Source of the DNA: a virus
IMG/VR virus record: IMGVR_UViG_3300027375_000003
Coordinates: 26,334 to 90,333 of that record
Strand: one strand, 5' to 3'
DNA length: 64,000 nucleotides
Below the pieces are notes generated by a model. It was not told the DNA's origin. It was given only the letters and a program-made list of their open reading frames with translations, and did not search any database. Position 1 is the stretch's first letter, and every line of letters starts with the position of its first letter. This document shows positions 1-9,421 of the stretch, piece by piece. The translations under genes and the position numbers were made by a program.

Positions 1-58
1 AGACATGGTAGAGCAGTCAGTAAAGGCAATAGAAGATAAGAAAAAAGGATATAATTAA
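1..58 (+). CDS. C-terminal end of an upstream CDS (partial)
   Basis: An open frame entering from the left edge (codons from base 2) ends at TAA 56-58 and gives 18 residues rich in Lys and Glu. Nothing can be said about function. Its last codons contain AAAAAAGGA, the ribosome-binding sequence of the next gene, so the two are probably co-transcribed and closely coupled. Confidence 0.55.
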   Translation, partial: DMVEQSVKAIEDKKKGYN

Positions 59-60
59 AA

Positions 61-495
61 ATGTATAGAGAAAATGGAATGATCTTTTGTGTGATAACAG
101 ATGAGAGATATGGTAATCCAAAGGTAGCTAGAATAATACCAAAAGAGAATGTAGACAATTGGGGTGAGTATATAGAATTAAAAGATAGTGAATGGGAAAG
201 ATTATTGCCTGTCATATCAGAGGAAGTGATAGACAGAGCATTAAGAGGTGATGCGAAAACATTAATGCAGTCGCAGGGATTAAGAGATCCGAAAGGATGT
301 TTAAAGTTAATACCGATAAAGAATAGTGTATGTGCAGATAAGAAAGGATGTCCATCATATACAGTAAAATGTGATTTTAGGAATAAGGATTGTCCTGAGT
401 GTTTTAGTGTAGATGGTGATGTGAGTATGGTAAAGAGGAATTTAATACAAGCATGGCGAATGGGATATATAGTGGTTCGGATGTTAGAATTTTAA
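61..495 (+). CDS. Hypothetical Cys-rich protein (144 aa), probable metal binder
   Basis: The ATG follows AAAAAAGGA at a normal distance and is three bases after the preceding stop, so it belongs to the same transcription unit. I do not recognise the family. The second half carries Cys80, Cys91, Cys97, Cys104, Cys111 and Cys114; the last pair is a CPEC motif, which together suggests one or two zinc sites. The N-terminal half is a mixed alpha/beta-type sequence with no signal peptide or membrane segment. A second in-frame Met at residue 7 is possible but lies farther from the ribosome-binding sequence. A small zinc-binding regulatory or nucleic-acid protein is conceivable; this is inference only. 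Confidence 0.7.
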   Translation: MYRENGMIFCVITDERYGNPKVARIIPKENVDNWGEYIELKDSEWERLLPVISEEVIDRALRGDAKTLMQSQGLRDPKGCLKLIPIKNSVCADKKGCPSYTVKCDFRNKDCPECFSVDGDVSMVKRNLIQAWRMGYIVVRMLEF

Positions 496-566
496 TAATG
501 ATTAAAAGAAATTTGTATAAAGCAAAAACTCATTTTTTTTAATAGAAAAAGAAAGGTCGTAGTAAA

Positions 567-947
567 ATGCTACAACACCAACATATTGTAATCCGTGCTT
601 ATGTAAATAAGCCACCTATGGCAACAGATGTGATTGAATCATGGTTAAAGGATTTGATCCAAGCGATTGACATGAAGATTTTAAGTGGACCCCATGCTGT
701 GTATCTTGACAAGGCAGGCAATAGAGGTTTAACAGCAGTGACTATTATTGAAACATCACATATTGCGATTCATGTGTGGGATGAAGCAGTGCCCGGCTTA
801 ATTCAATTGGATGTATATTCATGCAAGGAATTTGACAAAGAAACAGTGTTTGCAAAGTTTGCACAATTTGAACCTGTGAGTGTGGAATGGTTTATGATGG
901 ATCGTACAGACAAGTTATCTATTACGAATGAGATTGAGAAAATTTAA
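567..947 (+). CDS. speD: SpeD-family pyruvoyl decarboxylase (S-adenosylmethionine decarboxylase-like)
   Basis: This 126-residue protein matches the short bacterial/archaeal class of AdoMet decarboxylase proenzymes in length and motif order. SpeD cleaves itself before a Ser, which becomes the pyruvoyl cofactor; the enzyme makes the aminopropyl donor for spermidine synthesis. The self-cleavage region reads ETSHIAIHVWDE at residues 62-73, so the pyruvoyl Ser would be Ser64, the processing His would be His69, and the catalytic Cys would be Cys86 in the DVYSC segment. Typical SpeD has ESH before IHTWPE; here Thr63 replaces the Glu that normally precedes the Ser. Relatives of SpeD that decarboxylate ornithine or arginine exist, so the substrate is uncertain. 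An A/G-rich sequence (GAAAGGTCG) precedes the ATG. It lies between a Cys-rich gene and a giant helicase, with no other polyamine gene in view. Confidence 0.85.
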   Translation: MLQHQHIVIRAYVNKPPMATDVIESWLKDLIQAIDMKILSGPHAVYLDKAGNRGLTAVTIIETSHIAIHVWDEAVPGLIQLDVYSCKEFDKETVFAKFAQFEPVSVEWFMMDRTDKLSITNEIEKI

Positions 948-1016
948 TATTAAATCTATATTTACAAGCATAATTATAAAAGAGCATATTTTCACTTAAA
1001 ACAAAGGATAAGCAAA

Positions 1017-4000
1017 ATGCCTGTTGTGAAATTGATAAACAATCCAAATCGCAGTGCCAATCCATTTAAATCTAATTTTCTATTAGCTTTTAAAGTTCCA
1101 CAATTGTCTAGTAGAGATACTACTAGAGGCAAGATCGAAGGAAATGGCAATTATGTTTTTAATCACTACCAGCAATTGGTAGAGTTTGAAGATTACTTAA
1201 TCGATTATATTAATGATCGAGTATCACAGGTAGCGAAAGATAAGTCTTTAGTTAAGTGGTCTTTAGATGAAGATATGGAAAAAGCATATCTGTATTATTT
1301 GGGATTTTTCAGAGAAAAAGAACAAGATGAGGAATTGAAAAACCTTTGGATTGACTTGAAAGTAAATATTCAAAAAGTAGATGCTTTCATTGAAACGAAT
1401 TTACAAAAGGTATGGGAAGGATATTTAGAGTTCATTGTGAGACAAGGAAATCCAACAAGTAATTCACAAGAAGAAGTCTTTAAGAAAGCTAAAGTTGTTT
1501 TAATGGCAGGTGCTTTTGATGTGGCAAATCGTTTAGGTAAGCAAGCATTTTTCAAAGAAAGTTTGAAGTCATTATCAGGATGGATTGCTTTAATTTGCAA
1601 AGCAAAAGGTTTGCAATATGAGATCACACAAAAAGTAACAAGCACAGGTGTAAAATACGATGTGTTTAAAGAAGTATCAGGAGCAATACCTGCTGTTGTG
1701 ATTGCAGAAAATGCAAATACGATTAAGAAGAAATATGTTGAGTATGAAAAAGCTCAATTAAAGACTAAGTTATCAGGAATCGGAGCATTTACAGAAGTTA
1801 AATTAGAAGATGGTGATCGTCTTGATTTATATTTAAATGATCCAAAAAATATGCCTACGATTGCAGGTGTTATTAAAAAAAGAAAACTAGACTTTTTACA
1901 GACAATGAATTTGCCTGTTGATTTAGACATTGATACGATGTCGGAAGTCAAAGAAGAAGATTACTTAGTAAAAATGGATCAATTAGCTAAAAAGAAGTTA
2001 AGTGCCAAATTATTAAGTACATCAGTCGTAGGTACAACAGAAGATGTAATTAAAAAGATTTTATCTCAAACAGATATGGATTTGACCTTTGCTAATCTTA
2101 TGGAATATATGATAGCAAAAAACAATATTGTACCAATTGGTCTATCTTTAAAACCATTGATCACAAAATTTAAGCAATTTAAGATTGATAGTAATCTTAA
2201 GCTATCTCAAATTTGCCAAAACTATTTTCTGAGTCAAGGTTGGGATATTGATCAAGATCCATATAAAGAGATGTTTGAAAAATTAGTGTCTTTAGTGGAT
2301 GTGCCTTCATTTAAATATGTTTTAGATGAATATAATATGGAAAAAGAAATTATTGATTCAGATATGCAAATCAATAAGCGAGCAGTAAAGCAATTATATG
2401 GACAGCTTAAAGAACTTGAAAAACCAAATTCTATTGTCAAAGGTAAAACTTTAAAGGTAGCTATCAAAGAAGAACAAAAGAACTTTTTAGATAAAGCACA
2501 TACCATTTATAGTGAAAAGCTAGGTGTGATTGAATCCGAAAATGGTTTATCTGCATATGAAGTTTATCAACAAAAGAAATTTGATGTCCAAATTAAGTCA
2601 AAGGTTTTAAGAGATGCTTTTCCTGAAATCAGAACGATTACAGTAACAAACCAAAATGGTGAAGAAGTACAACAAAAGCAATTAATCTTTAAGCATATCA
2701 AGAGAAGAGTGATTTATGAAAAAGATGAATTAGGAAATGTAATTTTTAAAAATGGTGAGCCTGTACCTAAATATGAAACCAAAAAAGATGGTACACTTAA
2801 ATTTGATGAGATTGGAAATCCTATTCCATTAACAGAAGATTTGGATATGAATATTCCACCTATTGTGATAGATCATTTACCTGATTCAGTAGTAGATGCA
2901 CTTCCGGGCGAAGAAAGAGAAGTAGAATTATCTGATGATACAACACCAAAGGCATCAAATCCTTTAAGATTTGCACATTGGGTCAAAGTAAAGACTACTA
3001 CTATTAAAGGTGTTACTAAAGATATTATCACAAGGGGACCAATGAAAGGTTTCTCTGTGGAAGATTTAGCAAATGCAACAGGAAGATTAACAAGCGAAAA
3101 TAAATGTTATTCTGTTGGAGCAAATGGTAAAATTATTAATATCTATGAAGGTATTAAAGTAGAGAGTGGTGATATTAAGATCAATTATAATGTTTTGGAA
3201 GAACCATATATCACATGGTTTAAAGGCAGGTTTGTAATTGCATTACCAAAAGGTGATGCTTTTAAAGGTGAAAGAGGTGCTTTAAAGAATTTAAAGAAGA
3301 CAAGAGCATCAGTTGAAGAAATTGAAAATATTAGTGGTACAAGAGTAACTTATTATTTTGATGGTGATGATTATGAGTCAATCAAAGATTCTTTAGGATC
3401 TTGTTTGATGACTAGAAAAGCACATGAAGAATTAGAAAAGTATTATGGTATTGTCTTACAGAAAGACAAAGCATTAAATGCACAGAATTTAGAAAAATAT
3501 AAACCTGTATCAATAGGTGGATTTAAAGATAACATTGTATTTAACAATAAGCAAGTTGAGGCATTAGCTTGGTTAGATGCAAATGATTTAAAAGGTGTGA
3601 TGGCATTAGACACAGGTGTAGGTAAAACCTTAGTAGGTGTGACTGCAATGCAATTGGGATCAAAAAAAGAAAAGGATGCAAAGTTTTTAATTGTGGGTCC
3701 TGATGCTTTAAGAGGAAACTTTTTAAGTGAAGTGAGAAAGTTTTTAACAGAAGATGTAGCAGATGGATTAGCTGGGAATGTAGAAAAAAAGATTGATAGT
3801 CGTGCAAAAGAAATTGGATATACCGAATTTGTTAAGATGTACGAAAGCAAGTTTGATTTTGAAAATGAATATTACTGCATGATTTTTGATGAAGTGAATG
3901 AAGCCTTAACAGGAAAGAAAGCACAAGCGATTAGTGGAGTAAAACATAAAAGAAAGATTTTACTAACTGCATCTGCATTAGAAACATCACCTATGGATTT

Positions 4001-6629
4001 ATTTAGATTTGTATCTTTATCTACAGGTAATCCTATTGAACCTGCAAAAGAAAAAGCATTTGCAGATAAATATGCAATCAATATTGGTGGCAAGTTTGTA
4101 GGTATTAAACCTGAAGCAAGACATCAATTTAATATTTGGTTAAAGCAAAATGCTTACTTTGCAGATAAGATGGATGTGGATTACGAGGCAGTAGGTAAAA
4201 AACAACTTAAACCTTTAGTGAAATTAAACACAGCTGTAAATATGCCACCTGAAGTAGGTAAGGCATATGTAGAAGTAGCAAGTGGCATTAAAAACCAGCT
4301 TAAAGAAATGAAAGACAGGTATTCTGCTTTATTGACACAAAATGCTGAAGATATTTCAGTAACCTTGCAAAAAGAAAAAGATATTGCAGTTGGTAATTTA
4401 AAGGATAAGATTGCTTTATTACACTTGTTTAGTTTAAATCCACATAAAGCAATGGCAAAATATAATAAGATGAAAGGCATTGAGCCAAAAACTTATACTT
4501 TTGTAAATCCAAAGGTAGAACAAGCAACAGCTTTAGCTACTAAATTCTTACAGGAATCTAAACGAACAATTTATTTCACAGAAGATAATGATGTAGCAAA
4601 ACAAACAGTCATTTCTATTTCTATGAGACATCGTACAAAAATTCATGCTCTTTGTTTATCTAATATGATTGTGTTTTATCAGGCAGGTGTTCCTTTAAAG
4701 AAAGGTCGTGCTACTAAAAAAACCAATGTAGAGAATTTTAAGATCAATCGTTTAACAGAAGAACAAATTGAAGCGATTGAAAGAGAAAGAATGTCAAAGA
4801 CAGGTGCAGTAGCTAAACCTTCTGTAAAAAATATGTCTGTAGATATGACATGGGCAATTAAGATTGTTAAGAACTTTATTGCAGAAAATGATCAAGTAGT
4901 TACAATGGTATGTAATTCATCTTATGCAAGAGGATTTAATTTACAAAAATTTAAAGCTGTTGTGCATTTAGATAGAGATGGTTGGGATAGTGAAGAAATT
5001 AAGCAAAGAACAGCAAGAGCATTTAGACAAGGACAGGAGAATGAAGTTCTTGAAGTGATGGTAGATGCAGTAGCACCTAATGATGAAAAAGGCAAACCAA
5101 CAGTGTCAATAGATGAATTGAGAGGTCTAGTACATGAAACAGATCAGAAGTTCTTTAATGACATTATTAAAAAAAGTGGTGCTATCAAGTTATCTGAAAA
5201 CTACAGTGCGATTGAACATGGTGTTGTAAGTGATAAAATGACAACACCAAACTTAGAAGAATTTACAAGAGCGATTTTGCCTACAAGAGAAGCATCAAAT
5301 GAAATTGATGAATACTTTAAGAATAAGAAGGAAGATCCTGTTAAGCATACAGTTTTAGATCCAAATCGTTTTAATCATCCATCAATTAAAACTATACTAC
5401 AACAATTAGGCACTACTGTATTGACACCTGAATTGAAAGAAAAGTTAGATGTTTCAGGTATATCAGGTGTTTTGAATGTAACACCTGCTGAAATTACAAG
5501 TAGTGTTTCTGTACCTGATGTAAAGCATATTAGGTTAAAAGGCGATTGGATTGCATCACAAATTAGAGCAGTCAATTCTGATTCAGTAAAAAATTGTGAG
5601 TTTTTTACAACAACTTGTGCCCCAAAGAGTATTGGAAACAAAGCATTGTTTTCTCAATTAGTAGCTTGTAAAAAGGCAGGTAAAAAAGAACTTGTAACAG
5701 ATGGTGGTGGTTCTTTTAATAGCTTTGATCCTGAAACAGGACTTGGTAAAAAAGGTCAAGGACATAATCCTATGATTGGTTATTATATCTGGCCCAAGTT
5801 TGGATATGATGCTACTGTGCTAATACTTACACTACAGTATCCTCCTTTACAACAGAATTTTGATTTGGTATTAAAATTCTTAAATCCAACTAATCTAGTT
5901 TCACCACTACCAGCAGGAAATGATGCACAATCACAATTGGTTTTTCAGGAAGAATTGAAAAACTATATTGAAAAAGTCGAAGAACACAATGCAAGTTTAA
6001 AAACAAAAGCAGTAGATGTAAAAGTAGATAAAGAAAGTGTTTTGGATTTAATTTCAAAACTAAAAAATCCTGATACTAAAGGACTTAATTCTCAACAAAA
6101 ACATCAAATTGTTACTTTCCTTAGAGATGGTGCAGGTTGGTGGCTTTTAAAACTAGCTAAATGTTATTATCTTGTTTCCGAAATGACAGATGTTTACAAG
6201 CAACAAACTTATAGTCTTTTAGATCTTTATGCAATCACTTTTACAGATTCTGAAGGTAATGTTGTTAAAGCAGGTGAAGAACTATGGAAATTCTTTGGTA
6301 GTACTACAAAACTTACTTTATCTTTAGATGACAATTCTAAGTCATATAAGCATTTAACTAAATATGTAGATGCAAAAGTTAAAGAGGCAGGCTTTGAAAC
6401 TTTAGAAGAATATTTATCAGCACCTACAGATCCATTTGATACTAAAAGTACTGAATGTTGGTTTTTGTTCTTTAGAGATCAAATCTTAACACAGTTAACA
6501 AAATCAGAAAAATCTACTCTTGTAAAAACTTATATGAAAGACTTAAAAGAAGTTCTTGTCAAAGCTAATATGAATGAAAGAGTAGCTATTCTAGATAGTT
6601 TAAAAATAATCCTGAACTTTCATCTATGA
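1017..6629 (+). CDS. Giant SNF2-type (superfamily 2) helicase, 1870 aa, possibly DarB-like polyvalent protein
   Basis: A very long ORF with AAAGGATAA before its ATG. The helicase core starts near residue 860 with Walker A (DTGVGKT), has the DEVN form of the DExx box near residue 957 followed by LLTASALE (motif III-like), and has motifs V-VI near residues 1310-1345, including QRTARAFRQGQ. This is the pattern of SNF2/SWI2 ATP-dependent DNA translocases. About 850 residues precede the core with no motif I recognise. After the core, near residues 1530-1610, a stretch ending NPMIGYYIWPKFGYDA resembles small domains attached to large phage or plasmid polyvalent proteins. No methyltransferase motif was seen. 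Phage helicases of this size (P1 DarB is the known example) are packaged and injected to protect DNA from restriction; that role here is inference. It overlaps the next gene by ATGA. Confidence 0.85.
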   Translation: MPVVKLINNPNRSANPFKSNFLLAFKVPQLSSRDTTRGKIEGNGNYVFNHYQQLVEFEDYLIDYINDRVSQVAKDKSLVKWSLDEDMEKAYLYYLGFFREKEQDEELKNLWIDLKVNIQKVDAFIETNLQKVWEGYLEFIVRQGNPTSNSQEEVFKKAKVVLMAGAFDVANRLGKQAFFKESLKSLSGWIALICKAKGLQYEITQKVTSTGVKYDVFKEVSGAIPAVVIAENANTIKKKYVEYEKAQLKTKLSGIGAFTEVKLEDGDRLDLYLNDPKNMPTIAGVIKKRKLDFLQTMNLPVDLDIDTMSEVKEEDYLVKMDQLAKKKLSAKLLSTSVVGTTEDVIKKILSQTDMDLTFANLMEYMIAKNNIVPIGLSLKPLITKFKQFKIDSNLKLSQICQNYFLSQGWDIDQDPYKEMFEKLVSLVDVPSFKYVLDEYNMEKEIIDSDMQINKRAVKQLYGQLKELEKPNSIVKGKTLKVAIKEEQKNFLDKAHTIYSEKLGVIESENGLSAYEVYQQKKFDVQIKSKVLRDAFPEIRTITVTNQNGEEVQQKQLIFKHIKRRVIYEKDELGNVIFKNGEPVPKYETKKDGTLKFDEIGNPIPLTEDLDMNIPPIVIDHLPDSVVDALPGEEREVELSDDTTPKASNPLRFAHWVKVKTTTIKGVTKDIITRGPMKGFSVEDLANATGRLTSENKCYSVGANGKIINIYEGIKVESGDIKINYNVLEEPYITWFKGRFVIALPKGDAFKGERGALKNLKKTRASVEEIENISGTRVTYYFDGDDYESIKDSLGSCLMTRKAHEELEKYYGIVLQKDKALNAQNLEKYKPVSIGGFKDNIVFNNKQVEALAWLDANDLKGVMALDTGVGKTLVGVTAMQLGSKKEKDAKFLIVGPDALRGNFLSEVRKFLTEDVADGLAGNVEKKIDSRAKEIGYTEFVKMYESKFDFENEYYCMIFDEVNEALTGKKAQAISGVKHKRKILLTASALETSPMDLFRFVSLSTGNPIEPAKEKAFADKYAINIGGKFVGIKPEARHQFNIWLKQNAYFADKMDVDYEAVGKKQLKPLVKLNTAVNMPPEVGKAYVEVASGIKNQLKEMKDRYSALLTQNAEDISVTLQKEKDIAVGNLKDKIALLHLFSLNPHKAMAKYNKMKGIEPKTYTFVNPKVEQATALATKFLQESKRTIYFTEDNDVAKQTVISISMRHRTKIHALCLSNMIVFYQAGVPLKKGRATKKTNVENFKINRLTEEQIEAIERERMSKTGAVAKPSVKNMSVDMTWAIKIVKNFIAENDQVVTMVCNSSYARGFNLQKFKAVVHLDRDGWDSEEIKQRTARAFRQGQENEVLEVMVDAVAPNDEKGKPTVSIDELRGLVHETDQKFFNDIIKKSGAIKLSENYSAIEHGVVSDKMTTPNLEEFTRAILPTREASNEIDEYFKNKKEDPVKHTVLDPNRFNHPSIKTILQQLGTTVLTPELKEKLDVSGISGVLNVTPAEITSSVSVPDVKHIRLKGDWIASQIRAVNSDSVKNCEFFTTTCAPKSIGNKALFSQLVACKKAGKKELVTDGGGSFNSFDPETGLGKKGQGHNPMIGYYIWPKFGYDATVLILTLQYPPLQQNFDLVLKFLNPTNLVSPLPAGNDAQSQLVFQEELKNYIEKVEEHNASLKTKAVDVKVDKESVLDLISKLKNPDTKGLNSQQKHQIVTFLRDGAGWWLLKLAKCYYLVSEMTDVYKQQTYSLLDLYAITFTDSEGNVVKAGEELWKFFGSTTKLTLSLDDNSKSYKHLTKYVDAKVKEAGFETLEEYLSAPTDPFDTKSTECWFLFFRDQILTQLTKSEKSTLVKTYMKDLKEVLVKANMNERVAILDSLKIILNFHL

Positions 6630-6850
6630 AATTAGCATCTAAAAAGTATGCAGATGAAGATCAAGAAGTATCATCTGAAAGTTTAATGGGAATGTTAGCA
6701 GTACAAGACGATGCTCTTTTTACTACTATTACTAAAGAACTAGAAAATGAAAAAACTTTAGAAAATACACAAAAAGAAATTGCAGTATTGAGAGGTGATT
6801 TGAAACCTGTTTTAAATCCTTTTGATCTAAGCAAGAAAGGCAATAAATAA
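6626..6850 (+). CDS. Hypothetical small acidic protein (74 aa)
   Basis: The start overlaps the helicase stop in an ATGA arrangement, so translation is probably coupled to the giant helicase. The product is short and highly charged, with no membrane segment. It starts MKLASKKYA, which resembles the LAS-containing basic N-termini of several other genes in the window, and continues as an acidic, predicted helical sequence. I do not recognise a family. Tight coupling suggests that it is made in proportion to the helicase or works with it, which is inference. Confidence 0.6.
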   Translation: MKLASKKYADEDQEVSSESLMGMLAVQDDALFTTITKELENEKTLENTQKEIAVLRGDLKPVLNPFDLSKKGNK

Positions 6851-6852
6851 AA

Positions 6853-7125
6853 ATGGAAGATCCAAAGACACTAAAAGAATGGATTTTGTATGTATCACAA
6901 ATTTCAGATGAAGATTTAATTGTGCAAGCTAAATATGCAGGCACTCAAGTTTTTATCAATATGCTTACAGAAGATGGATATTCAAGTGATGATATTTTTA
7001 AGATTCACAAAGCATTTGCTTTAAGATTTCAAGAAGATGGTCGCAGGATTCCTATGTATGATGGGATTTTAGTAGATTATAAGTCTATCCTTAATCCTAC
7101 AAGTTTGCCTGATGATGCTACTTAG
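6853..7125 (+). CDS. Hypothetical small protein (90 aa)
   Basis: It begins two bases after the preceding stop, in the same helicase operon. The sequence is soluble and probably mostly helical: it opens with a charged helix containing LKEWILYVSQ and has an EDGYSSDDIFKIHKAF stretch that looks like a helix-turn-helix-sized unit but has no clear DNA-binding signature. The gene converges with the minus-strand gene at 7118, overlapping it by eight bases, which marks the end of this leftmost plus-strand block. Function unknown. Confidence 0.6.
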   Translation: MEDPKTLKEWILYVSQISDEDLIVQAKYAGTQVFINMLTEDGYSSDDIFKIHKAFALRFQEDGRRIPMYDGILVDYKSILNPTSLPDDAT

Positions 7126-7339
7126 TTTGCACGAATTGATTTAATTTATCAGCAACAGATAAAATTTCTTCAATTGTATTGGCAGGTGCATTTAGCTTGG
7201 CTAAATCTTCTAAAGACTTTGCCATATGTAATTTTGCTTCAAATAATTTAAGCTGTGTTTGAGATTGTTCTTCTACAATACGAGTTGCTAAATGTAAAAG
7301 ATCTGTACGAATTTGATAACCATTTACTTTGTCAGACAT
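7118..7339 (-). CDS. Hypothetical small helical protein (73 aa)
   Basis: The ATG at 7339 is preceded on the minus strand by ATAGGAATAATGATC, a fair ribosome-binding sequence; a longer reading up to 7387 would cross a CA-dinucleotide run and is less likely. The protein opens MSDKVNGYQIRTDLLHLA and is strongly alpha-helical, with Gln- and Glu-rich heptad-like spacing and no membrane segment. It lies directly downstream of the sliding clamp gene, about 80 bases away, so it may share its transcript. I do not recognise a characterised family. Confidence 0.65.
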   Translation of the reverse strand: MSDKVNGYQIRTDLLHLATRIVEEQSQTQLKLFEAKLHMAKSLEDLAKLNAPANTIEEILSVADKLNQFVQTK

Positions 7340-7418
7340 GATCATTATTCCTATAAAAAAGTGTGTGTGTGTTTTAATAAGCAACATTGCCTATCTTTTT
7401 ATATTATACCATCACTTT

Positions 7419-8468
7419 TTAAACTTTTGTAGGCATCAATAAGATTTTAACATTATCTTTTGTAAATAAGAATGGTGCAGATGAAAAGTTTCTAGGATTG
7501 CAGTAAATGTTTTCAGTTAAAGCTAGAACTTGAGTGAGGTTGTTAATATTGAAATTAACAGATCGTTCTTTACCTTGAAATTCATTCTCTTGCCATACAT
7601 ATTGACTTTCTGTATTGGTCAATCTCAATGTGGATCTTTCATCTACATCTATTTTCATAATAGGTGTATCAATCACTTTTTCGCTTTCATATAATGCTTG
7701 TTTGCCACGAGCAGAGATATTGATCTTTTCAAGATCAGCATCTTTAGGCATGACATTTAAGTAGTTTGGAAAACTTTCATTCACCAGCAAAATTGAATAT
7801 CTTGTAGTCGCATTTTGGATATTCAAATGACAATCCTTAACACTAGCATGAGCATTAATAAGGTTATCAGCAAGAATAGGAATAGCATCAGCAGGGATCA
7901 AAGCCTTTTGATTGACAAATTCAAATGTTAGCTTTTGAGTAAAGAGTTTAGTACCATCAGTAGATACGATATTACGATTGGTTGGATCATAATAAACACC
8001 TGTGATTTTATTCTTTCCTTCTTCTTTGGATAAGAAACGAACAGCATTTTTAAGAGCATATCCGAGTTCAATCGCTTGTGCTTGATTGATCTTTTTACCT
8101 GTAAAGGTTTCAAAATCATCTTCTTTGCTAGTAAATTCTAATTGAGTAAACTCAACAGTTTCAATATCACCTTGAGAGAAAAGACCATCAGGTTCTTCAC
8201 CATAAGAGATGCGATCATCTTTTAAAATGATAGTAGATGATCTCATAGCTTTATCTAAAACATCAGTAGGTAAAAAGACAATACCATCATCATAGATAGA
8301 TCCGTCTAAAATACATGACAAGATGAAATCATTATTTGTAGCAGTTGCTTTAATGGTGTTATTAAAACATTCAAATTTTACTGCACGAGATGTTTTATTT
8401 TTTTTAGACAAACTGATCAATGATCTTAAATGTTGTCTGTTTTGTTTAACATGAAAATGGACTTCCAT
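7419..8468 (-). CDS. dnaN: DNA polymerase III beta-type sliding clamp
   Basis: A 349-residue protein, near the size of bacterial DnaN (about 370). DnaN forms a ring that holds a polymerase on DNA. Visible hallmarks are STDGTKL at residues 169-175 (equivalent to the A-T-D-G-H-R-L turn), FPNYLNVMP at 233-241 (equivalent to FPDYxxVIP), and a terminal MPTKV that matches the usual MPMRL ending near the peptide-binding pocket. The N-terminal third is less conserved but has the expected length for domain 1. Most T4-like phages use a gp45 clamp of a different family, so a bacterial-type clamp beside a family A polymerase (at 53666) is notable. The ribosome-binding sequence AAAAGGAAA lies in a short hairpin (8477-8493). 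Confidence 0.85.
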   Translation of the reverse strand: MEVHFHVKQNRQHLRSLISLSKKNKTSRAVKFECFNNTIKATATNNDFILSCILDGSIYDDGIVFLPTDVLDKAMRSSTIILKDDRISYGEEPDGLFSQGDIETVEFTQLEFTSKEDDFETFTGKKINQAQAIELGYALKNAVRFLSKEEGKNKITGVYYDPTNRNIVSTDGTKLFTQKLTFEFVNQKALIPADAIPILADNLINAHASVKDCHLNIQNATTRYSILLVNESFPNYLNVMPKDADLEKINISARGKQALYESEKVIDTPIMKIDVDERSTLRLTNTESQYVWQENEFQGKERSVNFNINNLTQVLALTENIYCNPRNFSSAPFLFTKDNVKILLMPTKV

Positions 8469-8476
8469 TTGTTTTT

Positions 8477-8493
8477 TCCTTTTGACAAAAGAA
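8477..8493 (-). promoter_or_regulatory. Short hairpin covering the dnaN ribosome-binding site
   Basis: On the minus strand TTCTTTT and AAAAGGA (seven pairs, one a G-U pair, loop GTC) enclose the AAAAGGA that serves the clamp gene. It is a shorter example of the arrangement seen more clearly at 11170, 41587, 45065 and 52844. Because the loop is only three bases and the stem is A/T-rich, it may be chance. Confidence 0.35.
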
Positions 8494-8548
8494 GAGTTTT
8501 GTTGTCCATTTACTTATATTATTAAGGATTTGATTTACTTAAAAAATG

Positions 8549-9421
8549 CTATTCTAATTTTAAAACTTCACTTTCAATTAGATTACCTTTTTCATCTATT
8601 AAATGCCTGCGATACAGATAATAAAATTGAGCACCCATAGCAGGTATTATTAAAGCATTCCATCCTATCTTCAAAGAGGATGCAATCATTCCACTTGGGA
8701 TAAAAGGACAAAATACTTGAATAAGTAAACCTAAACCTGTTTCAGGTAAAGTACGAATAAGATCACCCCATGACATTAAACCTAAAAATCCTTTAGTGAT
8801 ATCTGTAACCTTCCAACTTATTTCTGTTACATTTGTCCAAACTAACCAAAATACATATGCTTTAGCAGGCATAGACATGACATCAAAAACAGGATGATGA
8901 TCAAAAAAATCTTCAATAATTTCTGCAAAGGTATTAAAACCACCATTGTATTTTTTAAATGCCTGCATGATAATTTGCTTTTCTTCACTATCTACTCTTT
9001 CAAGTAAATAGTTTATTGAACTTGTTACTGTTGGTGCTTTATCTGCATATAAGAACATAAAGTACAAATACTTATTTTTTTCCGATAGCTGTTGTTTATG
9101 CTTATTGACCCATTCTTTACCTTGTTCAAGATATCCTGCTAATTTATCATTAAGCTGGTGATATAGAGAAACATTATCTATAGCATTAATACCTAAAGTC
9201 TTTTTAAAAAGATTCCACATCTGTGGTTGCTCTTGGTACTTTTCATAAATATCTTTGAGTTTACTTGTTAGTCCAAAAAGAGAACCATGTTTAACAATTT
9301 GGTTAGCAAAAGGTATTAAGGTAGTCGCATTAAGTTCTTTTCTAACTTGATATGCACTAGCTGTCCTTATCTTTTTACTTTCTTTTATTGCTTGTATGCA
9401 GGCAAGTTTTATATATTTCAT
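8549..9421 (-). CDS. Paralogue 1 of a three-gene family, hydrophobic C-terminal half (290 aa)
   Basis: The last of three tandem related genes. It overlaps the gene before it by ATGA (9418-9421), so the two are translationally coupled. The N-terminus is basic, with MKYIKLACIQAIKESKK followed by RTAS. The middle is helical and charged. The C-terminal 110 residues contain two hydrophobic segments, around AYVFWLVW and the GLGLLIQVFCPFIPSG region, then a conserved block with SLKIGWNALIIPAMG and FYYLY. These could be membrane-inserting helices. It is closely similar to the next gene throughout. The function is unknown; a virion-internal or membrane-penetrating protein is possible. Confidence 0.75.
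   Translation of the reverse strand: MKYIKLACIQAIKESKKIRTASAYQVRKELNATTLIPFANQIVKHGSLFGLTSKLKDIYEKYQEQPQMWNLFKKTLGINAIDNVSLYHQLNDKLAGYLEQGKEWVNKHKQQLSEKNKYLYFMFLYADKAPTVTSSINYLLERVDSEEKQIIMQAFKKYNGGFNTFAEIIEDFFDHHPVFDVMSMPAKAYVFWLVWTNVTEISWKVTDITKGFLGLMSWGDLIRTLPETGLGLLIQVFCPFIPSGMIASSLKIGWNALIIPAMGAQFYYLYRRHLIDEKGNLIESEVLKLE

Noticed and set aside
3443-3850. Minus-strand reading frame opposite the helicase core
   Set aside because: It is a shadow of the helicase: no ribosome-binding sequence, low-complexity Ser/Phe/Leu product, and the plus frame has clear helicase motifs.
7363-7373. GT dinucleotide run upstream of the gene at 7339
   Set aside because: Only about five units; too short to call a repeat element, and it is in a normal short gap.
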